Part shown: positions 1-24,022 of the stretch, one piece after another | Position numbering within the stretch: position 1 is the first letter of the stretch | Layout of the letters: each line of letters starts with the position of its first letter | Source: Streptomyces sp. STR69 | GTDB lineage: Bacteria > Actinomycetota > Actinomycetes > Streptomycetales > Streptomycetaceae | Length of the DNA stretch: 64,000 nt | Reading direction: 5' to 3' | Assembly (NCBI RefSeq): GCF_024519455.1 | Contig: NZ_JALJRY010000021.1 | Coordinates: 104,463-168,462 of the forward strand | Position numbers and translations under genes: made by a program | Notes under the pieces: generated by a model | What the model was told of the DNA's origin: nothing | Database searches by the model: none | Seen by the model: only the letters and a program-made list of their open reading frames with translations

Positions 1-1
1 C

Positions 2-15787
<15,786 letters not shown>

Positions 15788-15837
15788 CCGAAACGCACTT
15801 ACCCACCAGAACGCACGAGAGGCAAGGAACCCCCGAC

Positions 15838-16041
15838 ATGAGCAACCCGTTCGAGAACCCCGAAGGCGTCTACTCCGTCCTCGTCAACGACGAGGGCCAG
15901 TACAGCCTGTGGCCCGACTTCGTGGACGTACCGGCCGGCTGGACGGTCGCGCACGGACCCGCCGCCCGGCAGGAGTGCCTGGACCACATCGAGGCCAACT
16001 GGACGGACATGCGGCCCAAGAGCCTGGTCGACGGGGTCTGA
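15838..16041 (+). CDS. mbtH: MbtH-family NRPS accessory protein
   Basis: This 67-residue protein has the family hallmarks: [10 protein letters not shown] near residue 17, PAGW around residue 33, and a C-terminal [10 protein letters not shown], including the three conserved tryptophans. MbtH proteins bind the N-terminal part of A domains and are often needed for solubility or adenylation activity. The ATG is preceded by AAGGAA. It starts about 50 bases after the NRPS stop on the same strand, so the two are probably co-transcribed and this is the partner of that synthetase. A strong hairpin follows the stop. Confidence 0.97.
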   Translation: MSNPFENPEGVYSVLVNDEGQYSLWPDFVDVPAGWTVAHGPAARQECLDHIEANWTDMRPKSLVDGV

Positions 16042-16051
16042 GCACACGAAA

Positions 16052-16088
16052 GGGGGCCGGTCCGAGTGGTGAACTCGGACCGGCCCCC
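16052..16088. terminator. Bidirectional hairpin terminator between mbtH and the binding-protein gene
   Basis: Arms 16052-16067 and 16073-16088 form a perfect 16-bp GC-rich stem with a 5-base loop (GGTGA). It sits in the short gap between two convergent genes, the usual place for a bidirectional terminator in Streptomyces. No U-tract is needed for such terminators in this group. Confidence 0.88.
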
Positions 16089-16099
16089 CTTCAGTTGGG

Positions 16100-17176
16100 T
16101 CAGGAGGCGGGCTGCTCCACCTTCGTCGACGTCTTGCCGTCCACCGCCGCCGCGAGCTGCGGCACCAGCCGGTCCAGGACGTAGGGGATGCTCAACACGG
16201 TGGAGAGGGATACTGCGTTGCCGTAGTCACCGGTCTCCTTGATGAAGACCTCGCGGCCCTGCTTCACCACGTTCAGATCGCCGTAGATCTTGTCGTCGTG
16301 CAGCTTGGTGACGGCCGTGGTGGTGTCCGGCACGATCCACACGGCGACCTTCTGGTCGAGCAGGTCGTAGCGCTCCTTGCTGATGTTGGCGCCGAACGTG
16401 TCCCCGATGACCTTGTCGAGGTCCTTCGGGAGCGAGAAGCCCAGGTCGGACAGGAGTCGGGAGCGCGGGTCCTGGCTGCCGTAGACGAAGACGCCCTCGT
16501 ACGGGGTCGCCATGACGGCCGAGGCGCCGGCGAACGCGGGGTTGGCCTTCTTGGCCGCGTCGAACTTGGCCTCGACGCCCGCCACCAGGGTCTTGGCCTC
16601 GGCGGACTTGCCGAGCGCCTGGCCGATCTCCTCGGTCTGCTGCTGCCACGGCACGCCGTAGTCGTTGTACGCCTTCGGCTGGGCGACGACCGGCGCGAAC
16701 TGCGACAGGCTCTGGTACTGCGCCTTGGTGAGACCCGAGTAGACGGCGAGGATCAGATCGGGCTTCAGGGCGGCGATCTTCTCCACCTGCGGCCCGGTGC
16801 CGGTGTCCTTGAGGACGGTCGGCGCAGCCGCACTGCCCAACTTGTCCTGGGCCCACGGGCCGATGGCGCCCTTGTAGCCGCCGAGCCACTCGGTCGTGCC
16901 GACCGGCACCTTGCCCAGGGCGAGCACGGCGTCCTGGTCGGTGAGGCCGACGGTGACGATGCGCTTGGGCTCGGACCTGATCGTCGTACTGCCGAACTTG
17001 TGGGCGATCGTCACGGGGAACGCGTCGGCGGAGGCCTTCGCCTCCGAACCCGACGTGCTGGTGGCGGACGAGGTGGAGTCGGAGTCGGAGGATCCGCAGC
17101 CCACCGCCGTGACGGCCAGCAGGAGTACGGAGGCGAGCAGGCCGGACAGCCGGGAGGCTCTGGTGGCGCGGGGCAT
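16100..17176 (-). CDS. Ferric-siderophore ABC transporter substrate-binding lipoprotein
   Basis: This 358-residue protein has a lipoprotein signal peptide (arginine-containing N-terminus, hydrophobic stretch, lipobox AVGC with Cys27) and a Ser/Thr-rich spacer. The FepB/FhuD-type fold is recognisable from PKRIVTVGLTDQDAVLALG and ALKPDLILAVYSG. It should sit outside the membrane and bind a ferric siderophore, plausibly the product of the adjacent NRPS. The ATG has an AAGGA site 7 bases upstream. It starts 48 bases after the stop of the second ABC gene on the same strand, so it is probably the last gene of an iron-regulated operon. No FecCD-type permease or FepC-type ATPase is nearby, which is unusual for this binding-protein class. 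Confidence 0.9.
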   Translation of the reverse strand: MPRATRASRLSGLLASVLLLAVTAVGCGSSDSDSTSSATSTSGSEAKASADAFPVTIAHKFGSTTIRSEPKRIVTVGLTDQDAVLALGKVPVGTTEWLGGYKGAIGPWAQDKLGSAAAPTVLKDTGTGPQVEKIAALKPDLILAVYSGLTKAQYQSLSQFAPVVAQPKAYNDYGVPWQQQTEEIGQALGKSAEAKTLVAGVEAKFDAAKKANPAFAGASAVMATPYEGVFVYGSQDPRSRLLSDLGFSLPKDLDKVIGDTFGANISKERYDLLDQKVAVWIVPDTTTAVTKLHDDKIYGDLNVVKQGREVFIKETGDYGNAVSLSTVLSIPYVLDRLVPQLAAAVDGKTSTKVEQPAS

Positions 17177-17224
17177 CGGATGATCCTTCTGTTCGTCGCG
17201 ATGGGTCGGCGGGGGGTGACGGGT

Positions 17225-19033
17225 TCAGGGAGTGATGGAGGAACGGCTGCTGGACCAGGCCTGCCAGAGAGCGGCGTACTGGCCCTGGGCGGCGAGGAGT
17301 TCGTCGTGCGTGCCGTTCTCCACGACCCGGCCGCCGCTGAGGACGACCACCCGGTCCGCGGAGGCGGCCTGGCTCAGCCGGTGCGCCACGACCAGCGCCG
17401 TACGGCCGCGCAGGGCCTGTTCGGCGGCCTCGTCGAGCTGACGGGCGCCCGAACTGCCCGCCTCCGCCGTCGCCTCGTCGAGCACGACGACCGGCGGGTC
17501 GGCCAACAGCAGCCGGGCCAGCGCGAGTTGCTGGGCGCGGTCAGCGGTCAGCCGGTGACCGCCGTCGCCCACGACCGTGTCCAGGCCCTCCGGCAGCGCC
17601 TCGGCCCAGCCGAGCGCGCCCACCGTTTCCAGCGCCTCCCGCAGCTCCTCGATGTGCGCGTCCGGTCGGGCCAGCCGCAGATCGTCGACGAGCGGCCCGG
17701 CGAAGACATGGACCTCCTGCGTGACGAGCCCGACCAACTGTCCTGCCTCGTCCGGCTCCTGGCCGCCGACGTCGATCCGGCCCGACTGAGGGCGGTGCAG
17801 CCCCGCGACCAGCTTGGCGAGCGTCGTCTTGCCCGCACCGGTCGTCCCGACCAGCGCGACCCGCTCCTTGGGCCGGATCTCCAGGTCGACGTCGTGCAGC
17901 ACCGGGCGGCCCGGCACATACGCGTGCGAGACACCGGTCAGCGTCACGGACGGGGGCCCGGCCGCAGCCGTACGGTCGTCAGCGCGCCCGGCGACCACCG
18001 GCGCGGGTTCGTCCACGACCCCAACTAGCCTTGCCAGTCCGGCCGTTGCCGACTGGGCGTCGTCCAGCAGCACCAGCGCGGTGTTGACCGGACCGAAGAG
18101 ACTGTGGAAGTAGAGCGCAGCTGCGGTGGCCGTACCGACCGAGGCGGAACCGTCACGCACCAGCAGGAAGCCGGTGACCAGGACGGCGGACAGCCCCAGA
18201 TACTCCGCGATGTGCAGCCGACTGTAGAAGCGCAGCATCAGCCGCACCCCGCTCATCGTCAACTCCACGGCGGCGCGCGAGCGTTCGGTGACCTGCCGGG
18301 TGTGCCCCTGCTGCAGCCGGTGCGCCCGGACGGTCCGCGCCCCGCCGATGGTGTCCAGCAACTGCTGCTGCTGGGTCCCGGTCGCGATGCGCTCCTTGGC
18401 GTACAGCGGAACGGCGTTGCGCACATACCAGCGGGCGGTGTGCGCCTGCACGGGCACGGCGATCAGCGCGGCGAGCAGGAAACGCCAGTCCAGCAGGGCG
18501 AGCGCGCCCAGCGTCAGCACGATGGACAACGCGGACCGCGCCAGCTCGGGCAGCGCGCCGCGCACCGCGTCCGCGACCCGTGAAACATCCCGCGTCACAC
18601 GGGAGTTGAGGTCCCCGGAGCCGGCCTTCTCGATCCGGTCCAGGGGCAACGACAGCGCCCGCTCGACGAACAGTTCGCGCAGCCGCGCGAGCGCGGTCTC
18701 CCCGAGCCGGGACACCAGCGACATACCGAGTGCGGTCGTCACTCCTTGGACCACGGCGACCCCGGCCAGCGCGACCACGGGCAGCGTGAGCGCGTCGGGG
18801 GAGCGGCGCTCGGTGACCACGTCGACGATATGGCCCAGCAGCGGCTGCGTGATCAGCCCGACGGCCGTGGCGACCACCATCAGCCCGAACCCGGCGAGGG
18901 CCAACCCCCGCTGCGGACGCAGGAGTTCGCGCACCGCGGCACGGGTGCGGGCGGGCGTGGCGGTGGGGAGGAGAGCACGGTCGGAGTCCGTCCGCAGGCC
19001 TTCGGAGTCCGTCCGTATGTCGTCCGTCGTCAT
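17225..19033 (-). CDS. ABC transporter half (TMD-NBD), catalytic-site partner
   Basis: This 602-residue exporter-fold half-transporter has six predicted membrane helices (about residues 45-330) and a C-terminal nucleotide-binding domain. The NBD has an intact Walker A (GTTGAGKTT, about residue 394), Q-loop (VTQE), Walker B with catalytic Glu (VVVLDEAT, about 514) and H-loop (VVAHRLS). However, the signature LSGGQ is replaced by LTADR and the D-loop is degenerate. The ATG overlaps the upstream gene's stop in an ATGA arrangement, so the two are translationally coupled. With its partner it should form a heterodimer. By context it either exports the siderophore or, like IrtAB and YbtPQ, imports the ferric form despite its exporter fold. 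Direction cannot be settled from sequence. Confidence 0.9.
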   Translation of the reverse strand: MTTDDIRTDSEGLRTDSDRALLPTATPARTRAAVRELLRPQRGLALAGFGLMVVATAVGLITQPLLGHIVDVVTERRSPDALTLPVVALAGVAVVQGVTTALGMSLVSRLGETALARLRELFVERALSLPLDRIEKAGSGDLNSRVTRDVSRVADAVRGALPELARSALSIVLTLGALALLDWRFLLAALIAVPVQAHTARWYVRNAVPLYAKERIATGTQQQQLLDTIGGARTVRAHRLQQGHTRQVTERSRAAVELTMSGVRLMLRFYSRLHIAEYLGLSAVLVTGFLLVRDGSASVGTATAAALYFHSLFGPVNTALVLLDDAQSATAGLARLVGVVDEPAPVVAGRADDRTAAAGPPSVTLTGVSHAYVPGRPVLHDVDLEIRPKERVALVGTTGAGKTTLAKLVAGLHRPQSGRIDVGGQEPDEAGQLVGLVTQEVHVFAGPLVDDLRLARPDAHIEELREALETVGALGWAEALPEGLDTVVGDGGHRLTADRAQQLALARLLLADPPVVVLDEATAEAGSSGARQLDEAAEQALRGRTALVVAHRLSQAASADRVVVLSGGRVVENGTHDELLAAQGQYAALWQAWSSSRSSITP

Positions 19034-20733
19034 GCCAGCACCGCCGTCCGGTAGGTCGTGTCGGTCCGCACCAGGTCCGCGTGGGTGCCCTCGGCGCCGA
19101 CACGGCCGGCGTCGAGGAGGATCACGTGGTCGGTGACGGCGAGGAGTGCCGGGCTGTTGGTCACGACGATCGTGGTGCGGCCCTGCCGGAACTCGCGCAG
19201 CCCCGCCGCGATCCGCGCCTCGGTCACCGTGTCGACGGCCGTCGTCGGATCGTGAACGACCAGGACGGACGGCCCGGCACGCAAGGCCCTTGCCAGCAGC
19301 ACGCGTTGACGCTGACCGCCGGACAGGGACCGGCCGCCCTCGCCGACACCGGTGGCGGTGCCGTACGGCAGGGACTCGGCCACCTCGTCGGCACGGGCGG
19401 CGGCCATGGCGCGCTCGGTAAGGAGCTGGTCGTCGGCCGACTCCTCCTCCGGAGTCACGTTGGCCGCCAACGAGCCCTCGAACAGGGCGGCGTCGTGCGC
19501 GGCGACCAGTACCGCCGCCCGAAGTCCCGTCGGATCCAGCCGGGTCAGCGGCACACCGTCCAGCTCCACCGAACCCGACTCGGGGTCGATCTCCCGGCCC
19601 AGACAGCGCAACAGAGCTTCGGCGCCGGCCGGATCGGTCACCGCTATGCCGGTCAACTGCCCGGCGCGCAGGTCGAGATCGACGCCGTCGAGACCGCCGA
19701 GCCGTACGCCCCGCAGCCGCAGTTCGCCGCGCACGGGTTCGGCGACCGGGTCGTCGCCGTCCAGGACGGCGGGCCGGGCGGCGAGCACCTCGGCGACCCG
19801 GGCGGCCGAGGCCCGGCCCTGCGCCAGCTCGGCGTTGACCCACGCGAACGTCTCCAACGGCCCCAGCAGGAACAGCGCGAGCCCCACAGCCGACACCAAC
19901 TGCCCCAATGTGAGCGACCCGTCGAGTGCCAGCCGCCCGCCCACCAGGGCGATGAGCGCGATGAACCCACCGGTGAGCGCGAGCACGAGCCCGGTCTGCC
20001 AGGACTCGGCACGCGCCGAACGCAGCGTGGCGGCAAGGGAGATACGGCTCGTCCGCCGATACCGCTCGACGGCGGCCTGCTGCGCGCCCAGCCCCTTCAG
20101 CACCCGCAGCCCGGCCACCAGGTCGGCGGCCACGCCCGAGGCATGGGCGGCCCGGTCCTGCTCGGCCTCGCTGCGCCGCTCCAGCGGCTTGGACAGCAGA
20201 TGCCCGAGCCACAGCAGAACAGGGGTGCCCAGCAGCACGATCAGCCCGAGCGTCACCGAGATCAGCAGCAGTGCGACGGCGCTCACGGCGACACCCGCGA
20301 CGGCCCAGATCCCGCTCATCAAAGCCATGTTGACCGCGCCGACCCGCTTGGCGTCCTCGGTGGCGACATTGGCCAGCTCACCGGGCAGCCGCCCCTCCTC
20401 GGCCCCGCCGCGGGCGTCCAGCACCCGCCCGACGATCGCCAACCGGAGTGTGTGCGCGGCCTCTTCGGCCCCGCGCTCGCCGGCCTTGGCGCCCAGCCGG
20501 AAACTCCACGACAGCGTCACGTACATGAGGGCCAGTACGCCGAGCCAGCGCGCCAGTCGCCCCGCGTCCTGACCGGCGACGGCCTGATCGATGACGACAC
20601 CGATGAGCACCGGCACCAGGGCTTCCCCCAGTTGGTGCACGCATCCGAGCGCCGAGCCGAGAGCGACGCGCCGTAGCTGTCCCTTGACCGAGCGCGCCAG
20701 GACGTCCCGCCCCGACAGTTCCCCTGCTCCCAC
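19030..20733 (-). CDS. ABC transporter half (TMD-NBD) with degenerate ATPase site
   Basis: This 567-residue exporter-fold half-transporter is the first gene of the operon. It begins at a GTG preceded by a GGAGG site. The membrane domain occupies about residues 20-310. In the NBD the Walker A position reads TDPAGAEA with no lysine (about residue 361). The Q-loop Gln is lost (AAHD), the catalytic Glu after the Walker B Asp is Pro (VVHDPTT, about 492) and the H-loop His is missing (VVTNSP, about 521). In contrast the signature LSGGQ (about 468) and D-loop TAVD are intact. This is the mirror image of its partner's defects. An iron box lies 27-45 bases upstream of the start, so the operon should be derepressed in low iron. 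Confidence 0.9.
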   Translation of the reverse strand: MGAGELSGRDVLARSVKGQLRRVALGSALGCVHQLGEALVPVLIGVVIDQAVAGQDAGRLARWLGVLALMYVTLSWSFRLGAKAGERGAEEAAHTLRLAIVGRVLDARGGAEEGRLPGELANVATEDAKRVGAVNMALMSGIWAVAGVAVSAVALLLISVTLGLIVLLGTPVLLWLGHLLSKPLERRSEAEQDRAAHASGVAADLVAGLRVLKGLGAQQAAVERYRRTSRISLAATLRSARAESWQTGLVLALTGGFIALIALVGGRLALDGSLTLGQLVSAVGLALFLLGPLETFAWVNAELAQGRASAARVAEVLAARPAVLDGDDPVAEPVRGELRLRGVRLGGLDGVDLDLRAGQLTGIAVTDPAGAEALLRCLGREIDPESGSVELDGVPLTRLDPTGLRAAVLVAAHDAALFEGSLAANVTPEEESADDQLLTERAMAAARADEVAESLPYGTATGVGEGGRSLSGGQRQRVLLARALRAGPSVLVVHDPTTAVDTVTEARIAAGLREFRQGRTTIVVTNSPALLAVTDHVILLDAGRVGAEGTHADLVRTDTTYRTAVLA

Positions 20734-20759
20734 CAGCCACCCTCCGGAACCCGGCCAAC

Positions 20760-20778
20760 TTAGGCAAGGCTACCTTAA
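20760..20778 (-). promoter_or_regulatory. Iron box (DmdR/IdeR operator)
   Basis: The 19-bp sequence TTAGGCAAGGCTACCTTAA matches the interrupted palindrome TTAGGTTAGSCTAACCTWA bound by DtxR-family regulators such as DmdR1. It lies just upstream of the first ABC gene, which is transcribed leftward. It predicts repression by iron-loaded DmdR. The divergent DedA gene starts 175 bases away and is less likely to be a target. Confidence 0.9.
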
Positions 20779-20952
20779 GTGAATTGCGGGAGGTGAGAGC
20801 CCTTTCTGCCCGCTCGGTAGGTAACGGAGCGGTTCCGATGCGGTCGATCGGCGGGGCGTCGACCCGTGACGGCGAGCGGTACCCTTCCCGGAGTGCGCCC
20901 TTTTGCGCGGCGCGCGCAGGCAAGGCGGTACGCGAACTCGGGAGGACCGGCG

Positions 20953-21597
20953 TTGCACGTCCAGGAATGGCTCGACACGGTTCCCCCAGTGGCCGTCTAC
21001 GCCGTGGTGGCGCTGGTCATCGGGGTGGAGAGCCTGGGCATCCCGCTGCCGGGCGAGATCGTCCTGGTCTCGGCGGCGCTGCTCTCCTCCCAGCACTCCG
21101 GCATCAACCCGATCATCCTCGGCGCCTGCGCCAGCCTCGGCGCCGTGATCGGCGACTCCATCGGCTACGCGATCGGCCGCAAGGGCGGACGCCCGCTGCT
21201 CGCCTGGCTCGCCAACAAGTTCCCCAGGCACTTCAGCGAGGGCCATGTCGCCACCGCCGAGCGGTCGTTCGAGAAGTGGGGCATGTGGGCCGTCTTCTTC
21301 GGCCGCTTCATCGCCCTGCTCCGCATCTTCGCCGGCCCGCTCGCAGGCGTACTGCACATGCCGTACTGGAAGTTCCTGACCGCCAACCTCCTCGGCGGGA
21401 TCATCTGGGCAGGCGGCACCACGGCAGTCGTCTACTACGTAGGAATCGTCGCCGAGGACTGGCTGAAGCGCTTCTCGTACTTCGGTCTGGCAGCGGCGGT
21501 ACTGGTGGGACTGGCCTCCATGCTGATGGTCAGGCGCAAGGCCAAGAAGATGTCAGCCGACAAAAAGGAACCCGCACCGGTCAACGCCGGCGAGTGA
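20953..21597 (+). CDS. DedA/VTT-family membrane protein
   Basis: This 214-residue integral membrane protein has the DedA (VTT) pattern: an N-terminal re-entrant segment (ESLGIPLPGEIVL), the acidic and Gly motif IGDSIGYAIGRKGG, and the conserved FFGRFIALLRIFAGPLAGV segment with paired arginines. DedA proteins move phospholipid or undecaprenyl phosphate across membranes and affect proton-motive force and envelope homeostasis. I chose the TTG at 20953 because GGAGGA precedes it at suitable spacing. Starts further upstream would add a basic, non-family extension. The C-terminus is lysine-rich and presumably cytoplasmic. It is divergent from the ABC operon, and I see no functional link to it. Confidence 0.88.
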   Translation: MHVQEWLDTVPPVAVYAVVALVIGVESLGIPLPGEIVLVSAALLSSQHSGINPIILGACASLGAVIGDSIGYAIGRKGGRPLLAWLANKFPRHFSEGHVATAERSFEKWGMWAVFFGRFIALLRIFAGPLAGVLHMPYWKFLTANLLGGIIWAGGTTAVVYYVGIVAEDWLKRFSYFGLAAAVLVGLASMLMVRRKAKKMSADKKEPAPVNAGE

Positions 21598-21618
21598 GGC
21601 CCGCAGCCGCCACTCGGC

Positions 21619-22146
21619 CTACTGATGCACTTCGCGATGCGCCTTGGCCAACTCCGCATACATGGTGCCGTTGAGGGTCAACCCCTCCCGCTCCTCACCG
21701 CTCAGCTCCCGCCGCACCTTCGCCGGCACCCCCGCGACCAGTGACCCCGCCGGCACAACCATCCCCTGCGGTACCAACGCCTGCGCGGCAACAAGCGAAC
21801 CCGCCCCGATCACCGCCCCGTTGAGCACCGTAGCCCCCATCCCGATCAAACAGTCGTCCTCGACGGTCGCCCCGTGCACAACGGCGTTGTGCCCCACGGA
21901 CACCCGCTCCCCGACGGTCACGGGAAACCCGGGGTCGGCATGCAGCGTGCAGTTGTCCTGGATATTGCTGCTCGCTCCGACGGCGATCCGCTCGACGTCA
22001 CCGCGCAACACGGCGCCGTACCAGACGCTCGCCCCCGCCGACACCGTCACATCCCCGATCACCGACGCCGTAGGGGCGACGAACGCCGACTCGTCGACCT
22101 TCGGTTCCCTGCCGCCGATACCCGTGATCAACGCCTTGTGCGTCAT
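21619..22146 (-). CDS. Gamma-carbonic-anhydrase-like hexapeptide-repeat protein
   Basis: This 175-residue protein consists of left-handed beta-helix hexapeptide repeats (for example SAFVAPTASVIGDV and GASVWYGAVLRGDV). It carries the gamma-CA/YrdA/PaaY-type metal ligands: a His in NCTLHADPG and the pair in VGHNAVVHG. Members form trimers with a zinc or iron site at the subunit interface. Many of these short versions have no proven carbonic anhydrase activity. The ATG at 22146 is preceded by GAGGGAGAG, and an upstream in-frame start lacks such a site. The neighbouring gene on the other strand is another hexapeptide protein, but it is divergent and belongs to a different subfamily. Confidence 0.88.
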   Translation of the reverse strand: MTHKALITGIGGREPKVDESAFVAPTASVIGDVTVSAGASVWYGAVLRGDVERIAVGASSNIQDNCTLHADPGFPVTVGERVSVGHNAVVHGATVEDDCLIGMGATVLNGAVIGAGSLVAAQALVPQGMVVPAGSLVAGVPAKVRRELSGEEREGLTLNGTMYAELAKAHREVHQ

Positions 22147-22254
22147 CGTGCTCTCCCTCTCGTCGAAGACACCCGCACGGTACGTCATCAGGTAGGGCGA
22201 AGATCACAGCGGCCGGACCTCATGGGTGCGGCTCACGCTGAGTACCGTGAACGG

Positions 22255-23052
22255 GTGTCCAAGCGCAAGAACACGTTCTCAGAATGGCGCCGCCACCTCG
22301 CGCAACGCGCCGTCCACGCGGGCTGGGCCTGGGTGCAGCGCACGGGCTCCGTGACCGCCGCACACCCGGGACGTTTCCGCTTCGGCGCGATGGGAACAGG
22401 TACCAGACTCGCCTTCCCGCTGGGCACCGTCTTCGGCGAACCCTGGATCCATCTCGGCGCCCACTGCATCGTCGGCGAACAGGTCACCCTCACCGCCGGC
22501 CTGATGCCCGACCTCGACCTCGGCCCCGACCCCATCCTGCGTCTCGGCGACGGCGTCGTCCTCGGCCGCGGCAGCCACGTCATCGCCGACACGACGGTCA
22601 CCATCGGCAGCGACTGCTACTTCGGCCCGTACGTCTACGTCACCTCCACGAACCATTCCTACGACGACCCGCACGAGCCCATCGGCAAGCAGTGGCCGCG
22701 TATGGAACCCGTCGAGATCGGCCCGGGCTGCTGGATCGGCACCGGCGCGGTGATCCTGCCGGGTGCGCGGATCGGCCGGAACGTGGTGGTGGCGGCCGGC
22801 GCGGTGGTCCGGGGCACGGTGCCCGACCATGCCGTGGTGGCGGGCGCGCCCGCACGGGTCGTACGCCGCTGGACTCCGGCGGAGGGCTGGCAGCCACCGC
22901 TGCGGACGCCCGCGCCGGTGCCGATCCCCGAGGGCGTCACCCCGGACCAGCTGAACGCGCTCGCAGGCCTGGACGAGGAGACCGCGGCGCGGCTCGCGGA
23001 ACTCGACGACGACACGATCGCGCGGCTCGCCGAACTCGACGCCGAAGCCTGA
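22255..23052 (+). CDS. WbbJ/maltose O-acetyltransferase-like acyltransferase
   Basis: This protein of about 265 residues has left-handed beta-helix repeats (residues about 60-200) and the acyltransferase pattern TSTNHSYDDPHEPI. The His there is the usual catalytic base of hexapeptide acetyltransferases. PVEIGPGCWIGTGAVILPG and VVAAGAVVRGTVPDHAVVAGAPARVV follow. It probably acetylates a sugar or other hydroxyl on an envelope or secondary-metabolite substrate. After the helix comes an unusual tail with a short repeat of (A/I)ARLAELD(D)D, probably helical. The GTG at 22255 is used here. An in-frame ATG at 22222 is the alternative. Neither has a strong ribosome-binding site, and leaderless translation is possible. 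Confidence 0.82.
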   Translation: MSKRKNTFSEWRRHLAQRAVHAGWAWVQRTGSVTAAHPGRFRFGAMGTGTRLAFPLGTVFGEPWIHLGAHCIVGEQVTLTAGLMPDLDLGPDPILRLGDGVVLGRGSHVIADTTVTIGSDCYFGPYVYVTSTNHSYDDPHEPIGKQWPRMEPVEIGPGCWIGTGAVILPGARIGRNVVVAAGAVVRGTVPDHAVVAGAPARVVRRWTPAEGWQPPLRTPAPVPIPEGVTPDQLNALAGLDEETAARLAELDDDTIARLAELDAEA

Positions 23053-23059
23053 GCAGCGC

Positions 23060-23917
23060 TCACCCCGTGGCCAGCAACAACGTCCCCACCAGCGCGAGCC
23101 CCGCCCCGGCGGCCTGGACCGCCCGCAGTCGCTCACTCAGGAATCCGCGCGCGGCCAGGGACGTCACCACCGGGTAGAGCGAGGCGAGCACCGCCGCCAC
23201 GGTCACCGGCCCATGCTGCGCGGCAACGGAATACGTCCCGTTGGCCGCCACATCGGCGAGTCCCACGAAGGCGAGCGCAGGCAGCGAACCCCAGCGGAAC
23301 CCGCCCTCCGGGAGCGCGGTCCCGCCCCGCCGTACGGAGACGTAGAGCGCGGCCCCGCCCGTGGCCACGTTCGTCAGGCGCTGCACGAACAGGGCGAGGA
23401 AGAGACCGGTGACACTGGTGGACGCCTCCGCGATCAGCGCGAACACCGTGCCGAAGCCGAGCGCGGCGATCAGCGTCAGCAGGATGGTCTGCCGCTGCAC
23501 GGGCGCACCCCGCAACTGCGGACCGCCTGCCAGGACGACTCCCGTGACGGCGACCGCGATCCCCGCCACCTGCATCAGCCCGGGCCGCTCCCCGAGGAAC
23601 AGTCCGACACCGACCGGCACGGCCACGCTCAGTGTGGCGAGCGGTGAGACGACGCCCATCGGGCCCAGCGCGAGCGCCTTGTAGAAGGAGAGGAGCGCGA
23701 TCGGTCCCACCAAGCCCGCCGCGAACGCGAACCAGAGCCGCGGTCCGGCCTCGCTCCAGCCGCCGGCGGCGATCACGACCGCGCCGAGCACGGCCGCCGC
23801 GATCCCCTGCGACACGACGACGACCGTCAGCGCCGGGGACCGCCGGGTCAGCAGACCTCCGCCGAAGTCGGCCAGCCCCCACAGGAGGCTGGTGGCCAGG
23901 GCGAAGAATGCTGTCAC
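23060..23917 (-). CDS. EamA/DMT-superfamily transporter
   Basis: This 285-residue protein has about ten hydrophobic helices arranged as two EamA repeats. The first opens with FFALATSLLWGLADF and the second with LTLIAALGFGTVFALIAEAS. Family members export amino acids, metabolites or drugs. It starts at a GTG and is transcribed away from an XRE-cupin regulator gene across a 105-base gap that contains repeated TGAACT half-sites. The simplest reading is a transporter controlled by its divergent regulator and induced by the exported compound. The substrate cannot be read from sequence. Confidence 0.87.
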   Translation of the reverse strand: MTAFFALATSLLWGLADFGGGLLTRRSPALTVVVVSQGIAAAVLGAVVIAAGGWSEAGPRLWFAFAAGLVGPIALLSFYKALALGPMGVVSPLATLSVAVPVGVGLFLGERPGLMQVAGIAVAVTGVVLAGGPQLRGAPVQRQTILLTLIAALGFGTVFALIAEASTSVTGLFLALFVQRLTNVATGGAALYVSVRRGGTALPEGGFRWGSLPALAFVGLADVAANGTYSVAAQHGPVTVAAVLASLYPVVTSLAARGFLSERLRAVQAAGAGLALVGTLLLATG

Positions 23918-23934
23918 GGGGTGCCTCGCAGTAC

Positions 23935-24005
23935 AGTTCGGTGAACGATCGGTGCATCACACCGTAGTTCAGCAAAGTGAACTCTGTCATCCATGATATT
24001 GAACT
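23935..24005. promoter_or_regulatory. Clustered TGAACT half-sites, probable XRE operator
   Basis: The gap between the EamA and XRE genes contains AGTTCA-N6-TGAACT (23966-23983), GTTC-N3-GAAC (23936-23946) and a further TGAACT at 24000-24005. This density of one hexamer in a 105-base divergent promoter region suggests an autoregulatory operator. Binding by the adjacent regulator is inferred. Confidence 0.6.
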
Positions 24006-24022
24006 GAAGGTATGGGCGGAAC

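Noticed and set aside
19034-20212. N-terminal extension that would fuse the second ABC gene to about 390 extra residues
   Set aside because: The extension is an out-of-frame reading of the first ABC gene. The ATGA overlap at 19030-19033 gives the natural start.
20866-20952. A longer DedA protein starting at an upstream ATG
   Set aside because: It would add a basic, disordered stretch not seen in the family, and the TTG at 20953 has the only good ribosome-binding site.
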